64,000 nucleotides of DNA from Bacteroidales bacterium (GTDB taxonomy: Bacteria > Bacteroidota > Bacteroidia > Bacteroidales > UBA932). Made by a program: the position numbers and the translations under genes. Shown here piece after piece: positions 61,701 through 64,000 of this stretch. The DNA is taken from NCBI GenBank assembly GCA_017550025.1, contig JAFYLU010000041.1, forward strand, positions 1 to 64,000, read 5' to 3'. A model generated the notes under the pieces. It did not search any database and was not told the DNA's origin. It saw only the letters and a program-made list of their open reading frames with translations. Position 1 is the first letter of the stretch. Each line of letters begins with the position of its first letter.

Positions 61701-62153
61701 GATTGAAGATGCAGTTCTGTCAACAAGTTCAGGGTTGAGTGATGACTTGATCGCATATGTCTGAAGAGCGCGGTCATATACTGCCCAGTTGGAATCACTG
61801 ATGACGCCTTCACCGTTGACACCCTTTACGCGTGCGTAATAAGTCATGTCGGCCTCAAGGTCAGCAGTATAAGGTATCTCTTCTGCAGGAATGGTGAATG
61901 TCTCCACCTTTGCAGTCATCTTCTCGTCAGAATAGAGCTCGAGAACGAAATCGGTAGCACCCTTGGACTTTGTCCATGAGAACTCAATGAACTCGCCGTC
62001 GATTATTTTCGCCGAGAGCTCGGTAGGAGTAAGACATCTGCCGAGAGCTACCTCGTCATTGATGTCCACCATCTCCTCGGTACAGCTTGAAAGAACCGAA
62101 CCGAAAGCAAGAAGGATTACTCCGGATAATATTGCTGAAAATATTCTTTTCAT
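58788..62153 (-). CDS. Large surface lipoprotein of a polysaccharide locus (FN3, DUF4957/DUF5123-like, parallel beta-helix)
   Basis: The 1121-residue protein has a lipoprotein signal (SVLSSC) followed by acidic residues (TEEMVDINDE) that favour surface export. Two fibronectin-III-like domains (about 35-230) precede a right-handed beta-helix-like part (about 235-500; VESITVVNCKLNNYLRG, INSTLNTGARTWFRID) that fits the DUF4957/DUF5123 families of pectin loci. The C-terminal half has further FN3-like and carbohydrate-binding-like domains. No catalytic motif is seen, so it is probably a surface glycan-binding protein in the SusE/F position, 11 bases after the susD-like gene. Confidence 0.82.
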   Translation of the reverse strand: MKRIFSAILSGVILLAFGSVLSSCTEEMVDINDEVALGRCLTPTELSAKIIDGEFIEFSWTKSKGATDFVLELYSDEKMTAKVETFTIPAEEIPYTADLEADMTYYARVKGVNGEGVISDSNWAVYDRALQTYAIKSSLNPELVDRTASSIIIKWTKDPEVDHIRITPSLNAQEEFTRFEVSSAAQAAAQVEVTGLKPSVNYTLAVHFKSAERGTVSAWTRPSVEGATEVATAEALIQALTDKAPVIKVAYSETPYVIGSVVLGGPVAIYGDATALGALPAIQGGLKIGADVTSVHLEALTFDGAGIADYPHNLTFDAAATVESITVVNCKLNNYLRGVLYENSKAPAVGSIKYDGVEVNNVTGDGGDCFDFRGKATVNSIEFINSTLNTGARTWFRIDANTVLESIKLTHCTFNNLCFANNGNNNGIFNIRALNAAGASPSFVLTHNVFLNMNDDNKRCCLVAKNSTSAFPTEISDNFFYNCYDRFFVAQKDGSTLSGDDLKAAADEGRAKIIVNGSSELAADPCVDSARDKYNVTDKDVIEANAGDPRWYAVYVEIPEDLTQEVTATGKIWDLTDGQTFKKMADKDMVRDGIRFLVKNTPINFTKEGFEFTGEAVLEDGVPVDGAIAIKVNEPGSIIISAAEATGHSSLTVSLDGKVSALVPAGAEYQKVTFANVSGEQMIYIYGCHPATMTFLQWTSDIQVLDKVLATPQVKISKTTVNERAEDEITLTWDAVDYAGSYNVTVDGKKKNVTETSYTFATDGYAVEEAGGDFAIQVTAVPAADDYTRVESQPAELSFHVNDVPDEPGIKVVRYSLAFPEGGNAEEKYVCENNAGFYVKTTGGWVIDANSQKFAVPGASEYDSYSTRLKGSKTSDSKTMTITVPDDGKLYIAARSANSSAADRTMALMQGDKEILAPTVIKDADKFAVGDASAFPYVVVDVKAGDIQVVLNNGINFYGIVYDAIEGAPAGADYVWDFSAPEWVAAMNGSGIAANANDSNWNLEVNGLKVISGGGSIKWNFSGETYFWQPGGTGTDSKRYFEFTTDVAGKLTVYASNTGSSEDLTRMVTVKVGDGEPESLPGGYSSTNGAVPVEFNIKAGTVKIYPTGNGLRFYKIEFHSN

Positions 62154-62164
62154 AAGTTCAAATA

Positions 62165-64000
62165 TTAATATCCATAATCATTGAACAATGTACCCTGGCT
62201 GTTAACAAGAGTTGCCTCAGGAATAGGCCACCACTGCTTGGTGTCAGGATTGACATCATAATATGAATCAAGCTTCTTCTGGGCAGACTCGCTGTATGTA
62301 CCGGTGTCTTCAGCGATGAACTTGAAATATGTTCCGACCTGGCCCTTTGAGTCTGTATAGCACTCCCAGCCTTCTCCGGCAGGGGCCTCTTCGGTAGTAG
62401 CGAGCTCATGGTAACCGTAAGTCTCGATAGAACCGTCAGCTGCATATCTGTACCATACTGCCGGTCCGAACTGGGTTCCGGCATTGTCCATCCATGCCTG
62501 GAGCTCTGCCTTGGACTCGTCCATCTTGGTCTTGAGGAGGTTCCAGCGGATAAGGTCGTTCTTGCGGAGCATCTCTCCTACAAACTCGAGAGCGCGCTCG
62601 TCAACAATTGCATTGAAGATTGCTTTCTGGCCTGCGAGACTGTTGACATAAGTTGCAGCAATACCTTCATTACCCTTATATGCTCTCTGGCGTACCCTGC
62701 GGAGACATTCCTTGGCGAAGTTTTCGTCACGGCTTCCGCATGCAGGATCGTTAGCGATCTCGGCAGCCATAAGGAGAATGTCAGAATATCTCATGTATAC
62801 AGGCTTGATACCGTCATCGTTTCCTCCGTTATATGGCGCTCTTTCCTGCCACTCAATGCGGAATTTACCGAAATACCAGTCGTTTGGACCTGCAAGCTGA
62901 GGGATGTTCTTTCCGTTAGGACCAAGAACCCACTTCCAGTTTACGCAGCTGAGGTCACGACGTACGTCCTCGTCTTCATATTTCCAGTAGAGTGTAGGTA
63001 CCGGACCTGCTGTACCGCCGCGGCTTGTAGTCGGACCCTGTGACCATTCAGGATTGCCCTCTGTTCTGATTGCGAATGTGTAGTTCCAGCGTCCTCGGGT
63101 GTCTGATGACGGGAGCACATAGATCACTTCCTTGCCGGCAGTGATATCCATATTGTTGAAATCTCTCCAGAGCTGTTCGTAATCCATAAGTGAGAGACCA
63201 GCGTTGTCGATGACATCCTTAAGGGCTGCAAGAGCCTTTGGATAGAGAACGTCTTTCTGGAGCTCGGGATCATTGGAAAGTCTTACTGTGCCCTGGTTGC
63301 CTGTTCCTACCAATCCTTCGTCAGGACGAAGTGAGTATCCGGAAGCCATAAGGCAAAGGCGTGCATAGAGACCCTTTGCAAAAGCAAGGCTCGGACGGTC
63401 TGTTGTAGCTGTCGCCGCACTCTTTCCAGGCCAGTTCATGTAGCCGAATGCTTCCTCGAGGTCAGCGAGAAGCTGCTTGTAGATTATGTCCTTGTCAGAC
63501 TTGTTGAGATAGATGGTTTCAGCATCGATAGGTGCGAAACGCGCAGGAACCTCACCATAAGCCTTGAGGAGTTCAGTATAAAGAAGCGCGCGTGCAGTCA
63601 GTGCCTCGCCAAGGAGTTCTGCCATCCGCACATCACTTTGTGGGTTGCCGTACTGACGGATACCTCTGATTGCGAGATTCGCTCTCTCGATACCACCCAT
63701 GAGTTCGTTGTACGGACCATTGGCAAGGTTCAGCTGACCGTTTGTCGCAGTCTGCGAGTATCTTGGGATGCTTGACTTCTCATCAGCTGTAGTATTGTTA
63801 TAGAGCTCGATATCGGTATTGAAACCATACCAAGGAAGATAGCGTCCGCGGTGGCAGTTCGTGTGACCGAACACCTCGTAGATTCCGAATACGTTGTATT
63901 CTGCAAGGGTGTAGTTAGAATATACCACAGACTCGTCGAATGACGACTGGGTCGGCGTCTTGAGACCGTCTTCTGAACATGAAGTCAGAGACGCTGCCGC
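62165..64000 (-). CDS. SusD/RagB-family nutrient-binding lipoprotein (5' end cut off)
   Basis: At least 612 codons are visible and the frame runs to the right edge, ending inside the signal peptide: the lipobox reads SLTSC followed by SEDGLKTP, so only the first few residues are missing. SusD/RagB features are the TPR-like helices (GGIERANLAIRGIRQYG; ALTARALLYTELLKAYG), the RYSDILLMAAEIAND segment near the C-terminal third and the final strand with ..QWWPIPEATLVNSQG. It would bind oligosaccharide above a SusC transporter, presumably just outside the window. Confidence 0.95.
   Translation of the reverse strand, partial: AAASLTSCSEDGLKTPTQSSFDESVVYSNYTLAEYNVFGIYEVFGHTNCHRGRYLPWYGFNTDIELYNNTTADEKSSIPRYSQTATNGQLNLANGPYNELMGGIERANLAIRGIRQYGNPQSDVRMAELLGEALTARALLYTELLKAYGEVPARFAPIDAETIYLNKSDKDIIYKQLLADLEEAFGYMNWPGKSAATATTDRPSLAFAKGLYARLCLMASGYSLRPDEGLVGTGNQGTVRLSNDPELQKDVLYPKALAALKDVIDNAGLSLMDYEQLWRDFNNMDITAGKEVIYVLPSSDTRGRWNYTFAIRTEGNPEWSQGPTTSRGGTAGPVPTLYWKYEDEDVRRDLSCVNWKWVLGPNGKNIPQLAGPNDWYFGKFRIEWQERAPYNGGNDDGIKPVYMRYSDILLMAAEIANDPACGSRDENFAKECLRRVRQRAYKGNEGIAATYVNSLAGQKAIFNAIVDERALEFVGEMLRKNDLIRWNLLKTKMDESKAELQAWMDNAGTQFGPAVWYRYAADGSIETYGYHELATTEEAPAGEGWECYTDSKGQVGTYFKFIAEDTGTYSESAQKKLDSYYDVNPDTKQWWPIPEATLVNSQGTLFNDYGY

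Noticed and set aside
1..64000. CRISPR array or prophage
   Set aside because: No regularly spaced direct repeats, cas genes or phage structural genes were seen. The only mobile-element gene is the recombinase fragment at the left edge.

Overview
The window is a stretch of a Bacteroidales chromosome. The evidence is a SusD/RagB lipoprotein and a partner surface protein at the right edge, a complete Mfa/FimA-type (type V) fimbrial operon, DUF3575/DUF3868/DUF4906 families, many lipoproteins with a lipobox cysteine, and repeated Bacteroidetes-type -7 boxes (TAnnTTTG) upstream of genes. Genus cannot be settled from sequence alone.

Layout. 1-10.2 kb: the tail of a serine recombinase, then sugar and lipid genes (GH13 amylase-like and GH5 glucanase-like lipoproteins, patatin, methyltransferase, acyltransferase) and a TonB receptor behind a TPP riboswitch. 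10.2-24 kb: a repeat-rich gap with a chimeric gene scar, an esterase, an amidohydrolase/acyl-CoA ligase pair, two transporters, an MsrA-AlkD fusion next to cstA (whose leader holds a second chimeric scar), a guanine deaminase and a patatin-barrel protein. 24-25.9 kb: an intergenic region with three repeat types beside an aberrant RelA/SpoT-domain protein.

25.9-33.3 kb is the most unusual region. One co-directional run encodes a barrel protein, a phosphoesterase, a permease with a half binding-protein domain, an ABC ATPase with a degenerate HATPase-like tail, a STAS protein, an NMT1-type binding protein, a Cache-HAMP-PP2C phosphatase and an RsbW-like kinase. It looks like an ABC importer wired to a partner-switching phosphorelay, with no sigma factor nearby.

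33.4-49.1 kb (minus strand) is a nine-gene fimbrial operon: DUF3575 and DUF3868 proteins, three tandem Mfa1-type subunits, an internal terminator, the Mfa2-type anchor and three large accessory or tip lipoproteins. A C10 tract lies just upstream of its promoter.

50.5-64 kb: tRNA-Thr, then a uronate catabolic locus. KduI, KduD, KDG kinase and KDPG aldolase take unsaturated uronates to pyruvate and glyceraldehyde-3-phosphate; UxuB-like and UxuA enzymes bring in fructuronate. The locus also has an orphan PTS EIIC-type permease, one KduI with a signal peptide and one without, and ends in a surface-protein/SusD pair, so it is probably the metabolic arm of a pectin- or uronan-type polysaccharide utilization locus.
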